DNA of 64,000 nucleotides, taken from Parahalioglobus pacificus. Lineage in GTDB: Bacteria > Pseudomonadota > Gammaproteobacteria > Pseudomonadales > Halieaceae. Both the position numbers and the translations under genes were made by a program. The first letter of the stretch is position 1. Each line of letters opens with the position of its first letter. The notes below the pieces were generated by a model. The model had not been told where the DNA came from, did not search any database, and worked only from the letters and a program-made list of their open reading frames with translations. Shown piece by piece: positions 1 to 9,579 of the stretch. The DNA lies in the NCBI RefSeq assembly GCF_014652275.1, contig NZ_BMYM01000001.1:1054001-1118000 (forward strand). The letters run 5' to 3'.

Positions 1-2
1 TG

Positions 3-1538
3 TTTGATGCTCCGGTTACCGGTGAGTTGCCGCCGCTGGAGCTGCTGGATGAGGAAGTGAAAGACCCTAACACCGGTTACTCCAAAGAGGCGCTTGAGGG
101 GCTCTCCAAGCTGCTGGAGTTAAAACTGGCGGATTTCGGGGTTACCGCAGAAGTCACCGCCGTATATCCGGGCCCGGTTATTACCCGGTTTGAGATCCAG
201 CCGGCCGCCGGGGTGAAGGTGTCTCGCATCTCAAACCTGGCAAAGGACCTCGCGCGTTCCCTGGCGGTGATCTCGGTTCGCGTTGTTGAGGTGATTCCCG
301 GCAAGAGTGTTGTGGGTATTGAGATTCCCAACGAAGACCGGGAGGTAGTTAACTTCCGTGAGGTCTTGGCCTCAAAGGCCTTTGACCAGTCTCGCTCACC
401 ACTGACTCTGGCACTGGGTCACGATATTTCAGGGCAGCCCGTGGTGGCAGATCTGGCCAAGATGCCTCACCTGCTGGTCGCAGGTACCACCGGTTCAGGT
501 AAGTCGGTGGGCGTGAACTGCATGCTGATCAGCTTGCTCTACAAGTCCAGCCCGGAGGACGTTCGGCTCATCCTCGTAGACCCGAAGATGCTGGAATTGT
601 CGGTGTACGACGGTATCCCTCACCTGTTGACGCCTGTGATCACCGATATGAAGGACGCCGCCAACGGCTTGCGCTGGTGCGTGGCGGAAATGGAGCGGCG
701 CTACAAACTGATGGCCGCATTGGGCGTGCGGAATTTGTCTGGCTATAACCGCAAGGTCCTGGACGCTAAGAAAGCTGGGACTCCCATCGCTGATCCGCTG
801 TGGACCCCCGATCCGATATTCGCCGAAACCGACGAAGAACAAACACCGCCCGACCTCGATAAGCTGCCGGCGATTATTGTGGTGATCGACGAGTTCGCCG
901 ACATGATGATGATTGTGGGCAAGAAAGTGGAAGAATTGATTGCCCGTATTGCCCAGAAAGCGCGTGCGGCGGGTATTCACCTGATCCTGGCGACACAGCG
1001 CCCCTCTGTGGATGTCATCACAGGCCTGATCAAGGCGAACGTACCCACCCGGATCGCCTTCCAGGTCAGCTCCAAAGTGGACTCCCGAACCATTCTGGAC
1101 CAAGGCGGTGCTGAGCAGCTCCTGGGGCACGGCGACATGCTGTACATGCCGCCCGGCTCCGGTATTCCCAACCGTGTGCATGGGGCATTTTGTTCCGATG
1201 AAGAAGTGCACCGCGTGGTCGCCGACTGGAAGCGCCGCGGTGAACCCTCATACATCGATGGCTTACTGGATGAGGGCAGTTCCACGCCGGTGACCGCCGG
1301 GGAACTTCAGGCTGGCTCGGCAGACGAAGATAATGAGGGCGATGCCCTCTACGACGAAGCGGTGCACTATGTCACTCAGTCTCGACGTGCATCCATTTCC
1401 AGTGTGCAGCGTAAATTGCGTATTGGTTACAACCGCGCTGCGCGGTTGATCGAGTCCATGGAGACGGCAGGGGTCGTGTCCGAGATGGGCACTAATGGTC
1501 AACGCGAAGTGCTGGCACCGCCGCCACCAGAGGAATAG
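3..1538 (+). CDS. ftsK: DNA translocase FtsK, C-terminal part (5' end outside window)
   Basis: FtsK is the septal DNA pump that moves chromosome ends through the closing division septum and activates XerCD recombination at dif. The reading frame is open from the window edge, so the membrane domain and linker lie outside. The visible part holds the RecA-like motor with a Walker A (GTTGSGKS, near position 485) and a Walker B ([10 protein letters not shown], near 880). It ends in a winged-helix gamma domain (about the last 65 residues, containing [19 protein letters not shown]) that reads KOPS sequences. The next gene, lolA, begins 8 bases after the stop. The ftsK-lolA-rarA-serS order is common in gammaproteobacteria. 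Identity is certain; only the 5' end is missing. Confidence 0.97.
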   Translation, partial: FDAPVTGELPPLELLDEEVKDPNTGYSKEALEGLSKLLELKLADFGVTAEVTAVYPGPVITRFEIQPAAGVKVSRISNLAKDLARSLAVISVRVVEVIPGKSVVGIEIPNEDREVVNFREVLASKAFDQSRSPLTLALGHDISGQPVVADLAKMPHLLVAGTTGSGKSVGVNCMLISLLYKSSPEDVRLILVDPKMLELSVYDGIPHLLTPVITDMKDAANGLRWCVAEMERRYKLMAALGVRNLSGYNRKVLDAKKAGTPIADPLWTPDPIFAETDEEQTPPDLDKLPAIIVVIDEFADMMMIVGKKVEELIARIAQKARAAGIHLILATQRPSVDVITGLIKANVPTRIAFQVSSKVDSRTILDQGGAEQLLGHGDMLYMPPGSGIPNRVHGAFCSDEEVHRVVADWKRRGEPSYIDGLLDEGSSTPVTAGELQAGSADEDNEGDALYDEAVHYVTQSRRASISSVQRKLRIGYNRAARLIESMETAGVVSEMGTNGQREVLAPPPPEE

Positions 1539-1545
1539 GGCCGCC

Positions 1546-2175
1546 ATGGAAACCTCACCGTTGCGATTGTTGTTAGTCGCTGCGTTATCTGCCTGTCTCA
1601 TTATCGGTATTGCCCGGGACGCTCAGGCCAGCGCCACCGCATCGCTCACCGAGCGATTGTCTGAAGTGGTGCACATGCGCGGCGATTTCATGCAGACGCA
1701 ATACGGGCCCAACGGTGAAGTCCTCGGGGAGTCAGCAGGGCGCTTTCAACTGCTGCGCCCGGCTTTTTTTTCTTGGGAAATCACGTCACCTGACAGTCAG
1801 TTGATCGTCGCTGATGACATCTATCTGTGGCACTACGACAAGGACCTTGAGACGCTGACCCGGCGTCCGGTCACCGCCGTTGCAGTGAGTCCTTTGCAGG
1901 TACTGGGCGGCGACCTTGCAGCATTGAGTGATCGCTTTGATATCGAGGGGGAGGGCGATAGTTATACGCTGCGTGCCCTTGATGCAGATGCCGGCTTTGA
2001 GTCACTGTCACTGCGGTTCGAGGGTAATTCCCTGGTGGCTATGGAGGTTCTGGATCGACTGCAGCAACGTATTGTTGTCATGTTCAGTGCGGTAGACCTT
2101 CAGACGTTACTATCAGCCGATGACTTTGCGATCAATGCGCCGGAAAACGTAGACACTTTCTACTATGAGGAGTGA
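1546..2175 (+). CDS. lolA: outer-membrane lipoprotein carrier protein LolA
   Basis: LolA is the periplasmic chaperone that takes lipoproteins from the LolCDE transporter and delivers them to LolB at the outer membrane. The 209-residue product has an N-terminal signal peptide ending near AQA-SA. After it comes the family fold, with the helix LTERLSEVVHMRGDFMQTQ and a beta-rich body (FFSWEITSPDSQLIVADD, LWHYDKDLE). Length is normal for the family. The ATG at 1546 was chosen because it gives a clean signal peptide and follows ftsK directly. The 3' end overlaps rarA by 11 bases, which suggests co-translation in one operon. Confidence 0.95.
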   Translation: METSPLRLLLVAALSACLIIGIARDAQASATASLTERLSEVVHMRGDFMQTQYGPNGEVLGESAGRFQLLRPAFFSWEITSPDSQLIVADDIYLWHYDKDLETLTRRPVTAVAVSPLQVLGGDLAALSDRFDIEGEGDSYTLRALDADAGFESLSLRFEGNSLVAMEVLDRLQQRIVVMFSAVDLQTLLSADDFAINAPENVDTFYYEE

Positions 2176-3529
2176 AGGGCAGGGCGGACTCTTCGATTCT
2201 TCGCCGTCAGCGTCTGCCGAGGCGCCGGGTAACGGCTATCAACCCCTGGCATCGCGACAGCGTCCAACAGCGCTGAGTGGCTATGTCGGTCAGCCTCACA
2301 TACTTGCCGAGGGTAAACCTCTGCGGGTTGCCATCGACACGGGGCAGCTGCACTCTATGTTGCTCTGGGGGCCTCCCGGGGTCGGCAAAACCACATTGGC
2401 TCGCATTGCCGCGCACGCCGCGCAGGCGGATTTCGTTCAATTGTCTGCGGTCCTCGCCGGGGTTAAGGACATTCGTGCCGCGGTGGATAAAGCCCAGGCC
2501 AACAAGACCATGGGCAGGGATACAGTGCTGTTTGTGGATGAGGTACATCGCTTTAACAAGGCGCAGCAGGATGCCTTTCTCCCCTACGTCGAAGATGGCA
2601 CGGTGATATTTATCGGTGCCACCACCGAAAACCCTTCTTTTGAGCTCAATAACGCCTTACTGTCCCGCTCCCGCGTGTACAAGTTGCGCAACCTCGACCC
2701 GGCGGAGCTGGCAGAGGTGCTGCAACGTGCCTGCGCCATGACCGATGACGCAGTCTCAGTGGGGCAGGCGCAGCTCAAGGCTATTGCGCAGCAGGCCGAC
2801 GGTGACGCGCGTCGAGCGCTGAACCTGCTTGAGCTGGCTACCGATCTGGCCGAGGAGGGCGAGGGCGGCGTTCGCACCGTCACCGATGCGACTCTGGAGG
2901 AAGTGTTGCAGGCCAGCTTGCGGCGCTTCGATAAGGGCGGTGATCTGTTCTATGACCAGATCAGTGCCCTGCACAAGGCCGTGCGTGGCAGTTCGCCGGA
3001 TGCAGCCTTGTATTGGCTGTGTCGCATGTTGGATGGCGGCTGTGACGGACTGTACCTGGCGCGTCGGATCGTGCGCATGGCCAGCGAAGATATCGGCAAC
3101 GCAGATCCACGCGCACTATCGCTGTGTCTGGATGCCTGGCAGGTGCAGGAGCGATTAGGTAGCCCGGAGGGCGAGCTCGCACTGGCGCAAGCCGTTGTAT
3201 ACCTGTCCTGCGCGCCGAAAAGCAATGCGGTTTACAACGCGTATAAAGCGGCCTCCGGCGCCGTGGCAGCCGGCGATAGCCATGAAGTCCCCATGCACCT
3301 GCGCAATGCTCCCACACAGCTGATGAAAAACATGGGTCATGGCGACGAATACCGCTACGCCCACGACGAAGCAGATGCGTTTGCGGCCGGAGAAAACTAC
3401 TTTCCTGAAGCTATGAAGGATGAGCGTTTTTATCACCCGACACCTCGCGGTCTGGAGAAGCAAATCGGTCAGAAACTGGCGTACCTGCGCAGTCTGGACC
3501 AGCAGAGTGCAGACAAGCGGTATGGCTAA
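2165..3529 (+). CDS. rarA: replication-associated recombination protein A (MgsA/WRNIP1 family ATPase)
   Basis: RarA is a clamp-loader-like AAA+ ATPase that acts at stalled replication forks. The 454-residue product has a Walker A (GPPGVGKTT, about residue 70), a Walker B (LFVDEVHRF, about residue 122), a sensor region GATTENPSFELN, and the C-terminal MgsA helical domain with YNAYKAA and the conserved end-region motif YHPTPRGLEKQI. Length matches the family. The start ATG lies inside the end of lolA in another frame. The product is cytoplasmic and probably co-transcribed with ftsK and lolA. Confidence 0.96.
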   Translation: MRSEGQGGLFDSSPSASAEAPGNGYQPLASRQRPTALSGYVGQPHILAEGKPLRVAIDTGQLHSMLLWGPPGVGKTTLARIAAHAAQADFVQLSAVLAGVKDIRAAVDKAQANKTMGRDTVLFVDEVHRFNKAQQDAFLPYVEDGTVIFIGATTENPSFELNNALLSRSRVYKLRNLDPAELAEVLQRACAMTDDAVSVGQAQLKAIAQQADGDARRALNLLELATDLAEEGEGGVRTVTDATLEEVLQASLRRFDKGGDLFYDQISALHKAVRGSSPDAALYWLCRMLDGGCDGLYLARRIVRMASEDIGNADPRALSLCLDAWQVQERLGSPEGELALAQAVVYLSCAPKSNAVYNAYKAASGAVAAGDSHEVPMHLRNAPTQLMKNMGHGDEYRYAHDEADAFAAGENYFPEAMKDERFYHPTPRGLEKQIGQKLAYLRSLDQQSADKRYG

Positions 3530-3572
3530 TGCAGATGCCTGACGTACTCACCATGCAACGAGGGCGCGGGTC

Positions 3573-3950
3573 ATGAAGTACCTGCTGTTCATTGCTCTGG
3601 GGGGCGCGGGCGGTGCCGTGGGCCGCTACCTTTTGTCTGAGTGGGTTCATAGCCTGTGGAAGGGGCACCTCCCGCTGGGCACGCTGATGGTTAATGTTAT
3701 CGGCAGTTTCGCGATTGGCGTTGCGTATGTGCTTCTGGTTGAAAAAGACATTTTGCACCCCGGTTGGCGCAGCGTGCTGATGATTGGCTTCCTCGGCGCT
3801 TTCACGACCTTCTCAACGTTTTCGCTGGAAACCATCACGCTGATTGAGCAAGGGCAGTTGTGGCATGCACTGGCTTATATCATCTTCAGCGCCCTAGCCT
3901 GTGTGCTGGCCGCCGGATGTGCCATACAGCTGACACGCTTCCTCAGCTGA
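3573..3950 (+). CDS. crcB: fluoride efflux channel CrcB/FluC
   Basis: This is a small inner-membrane fluoride channel that works as a dual-topology dimer and protects the cell from environmental fluoride. The 125-residue product has four hydrophobic segments and the family signatures GGAGGAVGRY (residues 10-19), GTLMVNVIGSF (residues 36-46, with the pore Asn) and GFLGAFTTFSTFS (near residue 70, with the Phe-box and Na+-site Thr/Ser). Only 43 bases separate it from rarA, too short for the usual fluoride riboswitch, and no riboswitch-like sequence was seen. It is therefore probably read through from upstream. Confidence 0.95.
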   Translation: MKYLLFIALGGAGGAVGRYLLSEWVHSLWKGHLPLGTLMVNVIGSFAIGVAYVLLVEKDILHPGWRSVLMIGFLGAFTTFSTFSLETITLIEQGQLWHALAYIIFSALACVLAAGCAIQLTRFLS

Positions 3951-3988
3951 ATCCCCGCGCCGCGGGCGGCTATAACCAGCCTCGCTAG

Positions 3989-5362
<1,374 letters not shown>

Positions 5363-5388
5363 ACCATCGGCGTAGGCTGGGACCTCAC

Positions 5389-6771
5389 GTGGACTATTTT
5401 CCAGTCAGTTTACGACTCCGGGGTCGGCATGTATTGCTGGTCGGTGGCGGATCAGTCGGGGTGCGCAAAGCCAGACTGATGGCCCGGGCTGGAGCGCAGT
5501 TGACCGTTGTCGCTCCGGATATTGTTTCAGAACTGGAATTGGCCCTGGAGGAGTGGGGCGGGACCTGGCGCCGTAAGCGCTATGAAACCGCCGATCTTGA
5601 AGGCCAGAAGCTGGTGATCGCCGCGACGCCGGATCGAGAGCTCAATCAATCGATCTTTGAAGAAGCCGACGCGCGGAATATCCCTGTGAACGTGGTGGAC
5701 GATCCAGCCCTGTGCACCTTCATTGTTCCGTCAATCGTGGACCGAAACCCGATAACTATCGCCATCAACAGCGGCGGTAGCAGCCCTGTCCTCGCCCGTA
5801 ACGTGCGTACTCAGATTGAAACTCTGGTGCCCCAGGGCTATGGGCGGCTCGCGCGCTGGGCCGGGCAGATGCGCGAACGGGTTAAGGCGGCCATTGGCGA
5901 TGAGTCGGGCCGTCGGCACTTTTGGGAGGCTCTGTTAGGTGGTGCCATTGCAGAACAAGTGATGGCGGGGGACGAGGCCGGTGCTACACAAACGCTGGAG
6001 ACAGCCCTGGCATCAGGCAGGCCAGCCACCGGCGAAGTATTCCTGATCGGCGCGGGCCCCGGTGATCCCGACCTCATGACGTTCAAAGCCTTGCGGCTAC
6101 TGCAACGTGCTGATGTCATCCTGTACGACCGACTCGTGAACCCTGCCATCGTTGATATGGCCCGCAAGGATGCTGAACGCTTTTATGTGGGTAAGCAGCG
6201 GGACGAGCACGCTGTTCCTCAGGATCGTATTAATCAATGGCTGCTGGAGTTGGCACAGCAGGGGCAGTGTGTTGCCCGTCTAAAGGGCGGAGACCCGTTC
6301 ATCTTCGGTCGCGGTGGAGAAGAGATTGCGCTACTGGCAGAGCACCAGGTTCCCTTTCAGGTTGTCCCGGCCGTCACAGCGGCCAGTGCCGCCGCAGCCT
6401 ATGGTGGTATTCCACTGACACACAGGGACCACGCGCAGTCTGTCAGGTTTATCACCGGGCACACCAAAAACGGGGAGCTATCGCTGGACTGGCAGTCCAT
6501 GCAGTCCCCGGCCGAAACACTGGTGTTTTACATGGGGCTGGTGGGCTTACCCATTATTTGTCGTGAGTTACAGGCACACGGGCGCGACGCAGACACCCCT
6601 TGCGCACTGGTAGAGAAGGCCAGCACCCCAGAGCAGCGTGTGCTTACGGGCACATTGGCTACGATGGCGAGTGTTGTAGAGCGTGAGCAACCCAAGGCCC
6701 CCACACTCATTATCGTTGGCAGCGTTGCAGGCTTGCATCAATCGCTGGGGTGGTTCCGGCCCCGGGGATAG
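5389..6771 (+). CDS. cysG: siroheme synthase CysG (dehydrogenase/ferrochelatase plus uroporphyrinogen-III methyltransferase)
   Basis: CysG makes siroheme, the cofactor of sulfite and nitrite reductases. The 460-residue protein is the typical fusion. The N-terminal precorrin-2 dehydrogenase/ferrochelatase domain (about 1-205) has a nucleotide-binding LLVGGGSVGVRKARLM motif and NVVDDPALCTFIVPSIVDR. The C-terminal SUMT domain (about 212-455) has GAGPGDPDLMTFKALRLLQ and RLKGGDPFIFGRGGEE. Translation starts with GTG in CACGTGGACTAT. It follows serS after 26 bases and ends 13 bases before the convergent protease gene. Confidence 0.96.
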   Translation: MDYFPVSLRLRGRHVLLVGGGSVGVRKARLMARAGAQLTVVAPDIVSELELALEEWGGTWRRKRYETADLEGQKLVIAATPDRELNQSIFEEADARNIPVNVVDDPALCTFIVPSIVDRNPITIAINSGGSSPVLARNVRTQIETLVPQGYGRLARWAGQMRERVKAAIGDESGRRHFWEALLGGAIAEQVMAGDEAGATQTLETALASGRPATGEVFLIGAGPGDPDLMTFKALRLLQRADVILYDRLVNPAIVDMARKDAERFYVGKQRDEHAVPQDRINQWLLELAQQGQCVARLKGGDPFIFGRGGEEIALLAEHQVPFQVVPAVTAASAAAAYGGIPLTHRDHAQSVRFITGHTKNGELSLDWQSMQSPAETLVFYMGLVGLPIICRELQAHGRDADTPCALVEKASTPEQRVLTGTLATMASVVEREQPKAPTLIIVGSVAGLHQSLGWFRPRG

Positions 6772-6784
6772 GTCCGGAGCTGAG

Positions 6785-8965
6785 CTAGTTTTGCTGTTTT
6801 TCCGACTCTGCGGGACTGTTGAGAGCGAACGCTCGCTGCTTCAGAACCAGGGTGTCCACCAGAATGTTACCGGCCTCTGAGAGCAGGACGTCGGTGTTTT
6901 CTTCCTCTTCTTCAGTCTCTTCGGCGCTGTAGTCCGTTACACCCAGGCTATCCTGCGCCCGCTCACCATCGGCAAGCTCCACATCACCGGTAGTGTCTTC
7001 GCTTTCCTCGGACGTTTCTTCTTCATCCAGTGACGCCAGCGGTTCTTCGCCACGCGATGCACGCCGACGATTTTCTATCGCCAGAGCCTTGGCCTCCTGC
7101 TCTTCGCGCATGGCGATACGAGCAGCCTCATTCAGTGGCAGGGCGCGAATATCGCGAGTTTCGTCTGCCAGGTTGACTTGTTCTTCGAGGTACACAAAGT
7201 CCGGGTTGGTCTGGGCACGTTCCTGGAACAACTCTCCAACGCGTGGCAACAGCGACGACAAATCGTCGTAACGGCGGTGACGCACGGGGTTGATCTGGTC
7301 CCAGTTCAGCGCATGATTCAGCGAGCTTTCGCCGATTTGCTCGGGGTCGTAAATGGAGGGAAACTCAATGTCGGGTACAACACCGCGGTGCTGGGTGCTG
7401 TCGCCGGAGATGCGGTAGAACTTGCTCTCCGTGAGCTTGAGTTGCCCTTCAGTGAGTGGCACCAGAGTTTGTACTGTGCCTTTACCGAAGGAGCGGTCAC
7501 CTACGATCAGGCCGCGCTGATAATCCTGGATGGCACCGGCAAAGATTTCGGACGCCGAGGCGCTCAAGCGGTTGATCAATACCACCAAGGGGCCGTCGTA
7601 GTAAGGGCCACGCAGGCGCTTGCCGTCGCGCCAGACACGTCGGGACGAGTGACGGATTTGTACGGTGGGCCCGTATTCGATAAACAAGCCAGTCAGCTCA
7701 TTGGCCTCCTGCAGTGATCCACCGCCGTTGTTGCGCAGATCAACCACAATGCCGTCTACGCCCTCATCTTGCAGGCCATCAAGCAACGCCTTCACGTCAC
7801 GTGTTGTGCTCTTATAGTCCTTGTCGCCCCGACGCATCGCATCGAAGTCGATATAGAAGGCCGGGATGTCGATGACACCCACGCGCATGGTCTGGTCGCC
7901 GTTGGGAATCTCCAGGATTTTGCTCTGGGCTGACTGCTCTTCCAGCTTCACCTTGTTGCGCACGATAGTGATCTGTTTGCGAGAATCCGACTTGCCCTTG
8001 GCCGGGATGACCTCGAGCTTTACGGTGGTGCCCTTGGGGCCGCGGATCAGTTCAACAACCTCATCAAGGCGCCAGCCGATGACATCCTGCATGTCGCCAT
8101 CGGTACCCTGGCCGACGGCCACAATGCGATCCGCGGCTTTGAGCTCACCCTGTTTGTCAGCAGGGCCCGCGGCGACAATGCGCGCCACTTTGGTGTACTC
8201 ATCCTCGATCTGCAGGACAGCGCCAATACCTTCCAGTGAAAGGCTCATATTGATATTGAAGTTCTCTGAGCGTCTCGGCGACAGGTAATTTGTGTGGGGG
8301 TCATATAACTCAGTCAGCGCGTTGGCATAAATCTGGAAGACATCCTGATTGTTGTACTGCTTTACGCGGTTCAGCTGGTTGGTATAGCGTTTGCCTAGTG
8401 TCTCGGCAATTTCCTCGGGGTCTTTCTCAGCAACCCGAAGGCTCAAGACCTGGTTTTTCAGATGTTTGCGCCAGCGCTCATCCAATTCTTCCTGCGTATT
8501 GGCCCATTCCCGGTCATCACCGTTGAGCCGGTATTGCTCGTCGACGGTGAAATCCATCGCGGCGATGGACGTGTCCAGGCTGTCAATCACCTGTCCGAGT
8601 CGGGCTTCCAGGCGAGCCTGATAACGGTTAAAGATGGCAAACCCCGCATCCAGGCTGCCCTTGTGTAGGTCCTCGTCCATGCGGGTGCGGTATTGCTCGA
8701 ACTCGGCCAGGTCCGCGGTGGTAAAGAACATCTTGCCGCCATCGAGGCTATCGATGTAGTTGTCAAGGTGCTCCGAAGACAAGTCATCGTTGTAGCGCAG
8801 CTTTGCGTAGTGCCGCTCTTCTAGCTGGTCCACCAGTTCGACGATGGTGTCCTGCTGCGTTTCGGTGTACTCGATAACCGCGGCGGCAGGCAGGGCCAGC
8901 GTTGATGCCAGCAGGCCGGTAAGCAGTGTATTGGCGGACTTCGCCAGACGGGATCTTATTATCAA
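6785..8965 (-). CDS. prc: tail-specific protease Prc (C-terminal processing peptidase, S41A)
   Basis: Prc is a periplasmic protease that degrades or trims proteins with nonpolar C-termini, including cell-wall enzymes. The 726-residue product has a signal peptide (LLTGLLASTLALPAAA), the long N-terminal helical region, a PDZ domain with SLEGIGAVLQ, and a catalytic S41 domain. There SASASEIFAGA supplies the serine and SFGKGTVQ the lysine. A DUF3340 C-terminal part follows, with an acidic low-complexity stretch. The most credible start is a TTG at 8965, preceded by AAAAAGG at good spacing. A longer reading to 9157 would run into the upstream gene and spoil the signal peptide. Confidence 0.93.
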   Translation of the reverse strand: MIIRSRLAKSANTLLTGLLASTLALPAAAVIEYTETQQDTIVELVDQLEERHYAKLRYNDDLSSEHLDNYIDSLDGGKMFFTTADLAEFEQYRTRMDEDLHKGSLDAGFAIFNRYQARLEARLGQVIDSLDTSIAAMDFTVDEQYRLNGDDREWANTQEELDERWRKHLKNQVLSLRVAEKDPEEIAETLGKRYTNQLNRVKQYNNQDVFQIYANALTELYDPHTNYLSPRRSENFNINMSLSLEGIGAVLQIEDEYTKVARIVAAGPADKQGELKAADRIVAVGQGTDGDMQDVIGWRLDEVVELIRGPKGTTVKLEVIPAKGKSDSRKQITIVRNKVKLEEQSAQSKILEIPNGDQTMRVGVIDIPAFYIDFDAMRRGDKDYKSTTRDVKALLDGLQDEGVDGIVVDLRNNGGGSLQEANELTGLFIEYGPTVQIRHSSRRVWRDGKRLRGPYYDGPLVVLINRLSASASEIFAGAIQDYQRGLIVGDRSFGKGTVQTLVPLTEGQLKLTESKFYRISGDSTQHRGVVPDIEFPSIYDPEQIGESSLNHALNWDQINPVRHRRYDDLSSLLPRVGELFQERAQTNPDFVYLEEQVNLADETRDIRALPLNEAARIAMREEQEAKALAIENRRRASRGEEPLASLDEEETSEESEDTTGDVELADGERAQDSLGVTDYSAEETEEEEENTDVLLSEAGNILVDTLVLKQRAFALNSPAESEKQQN

Positions 8966-9093
8966 GGGAACTACCTTTTTCGTACCGCGAGTGATCAAGT
9001 GTAACTGCCTCCGAGCATTGGTCAAACCGTGTATCAGGCTAGGACTACGCTGCACGAGGAAAGTTCGAGGGCTTCCCAACGGCGTGCCAGCCG

Positions 9094-9579
9094 TCAGGGT
9101 CGCCAGAGCGGCTGTGTGGACGTTTCGGCATTGAATATCAAGGATTCGGCCTGCCACAGGGGTCGAACCTGGTTGACCTGTCCCTCCACGGTGTCCAGGA
9201 GGAGGGTGTTGGTCAGTGAGAGCGGCTGCTCGGCGGGGGCCGCCAGTGTGAAATACAGCCAGGTTTGTCGGTACTGCACGGAGGTGCCCACCAGGGTGAC
9301 CGGCGCCACAGAACCCTGCGGATCGGCAACCTGGAAATGCCGCTGGAGATAGGCGGCAAGCAGGGTGTCGATATCGGGTTGCTGCAGGTTGACGGGGGCG
9401 CCACTGATGAATGCCAAAGCCTGCTCAAGATCCTCTGGAATCACACGCAACGAGACCTCCAGCGAGCTGCGGTCCTCGCTCCAGTCGACCTCGGCAAAAC
9501 TGGTGTGGTTGGGATGGGCCTGGGCCAGTGCAACGCACAGGCCCAGCACAAGGGCGATTAACGGATGGGCTGTTCCCAC
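9094..9579 (-). CDS. DUF6702 family secreted protein
   Basis: This is a 161-residue protein with a signal peptide ending near LAQAHP-NH. It continues with the family's small beta-rich domain: TSFAEVDWSEDRSSLEVSLRV, then YLQRHFQV and YFTLAAP. The family is known only as DUF6702 and its function is unknown. Its 5' end overlaps the end of the M1 peptidase gene by 22 bases and it is read in the same direction towards prc, so peptidase-DUF6702-prc probably form one operon. A periplasmic accessory of the peptidase is a reasonable guess, not shown. Confidence 0.85.
   Translation of the reverse strand: MGTAHPLIALVLGLCVALAQAHPNHTSFAEVDWSEDRSSLEVSLRVIPEDLEQALAFISGAPVNLQQPDIDTLLAAYLQRHFQVADPQGSVAPVTLVGTSVQYRQTWLYFTLAAPAEQPLSLTNTLLLDTVEGQVNQVRPLWQAESLIFNAETSTQPLWRP

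Noticed and set aside
3530-3572. Fluoride riboswitch before crcB
   Set aside because: Only 43 bases separate the genes and none of the riboswitch motifs are visible.
8966-9157. Longer N-terminus for the Prc protease
   Set aside because: The extension overlaps the upstream gene and buries the signal peptide; the TTG at 8965 has a ribosome site.
9150-9185. tRNA-like GGTCGAACCTGG sequence
   Set aside because: It lies inside the DUF6702 coding region and no cloverleaf can be drawn around it.
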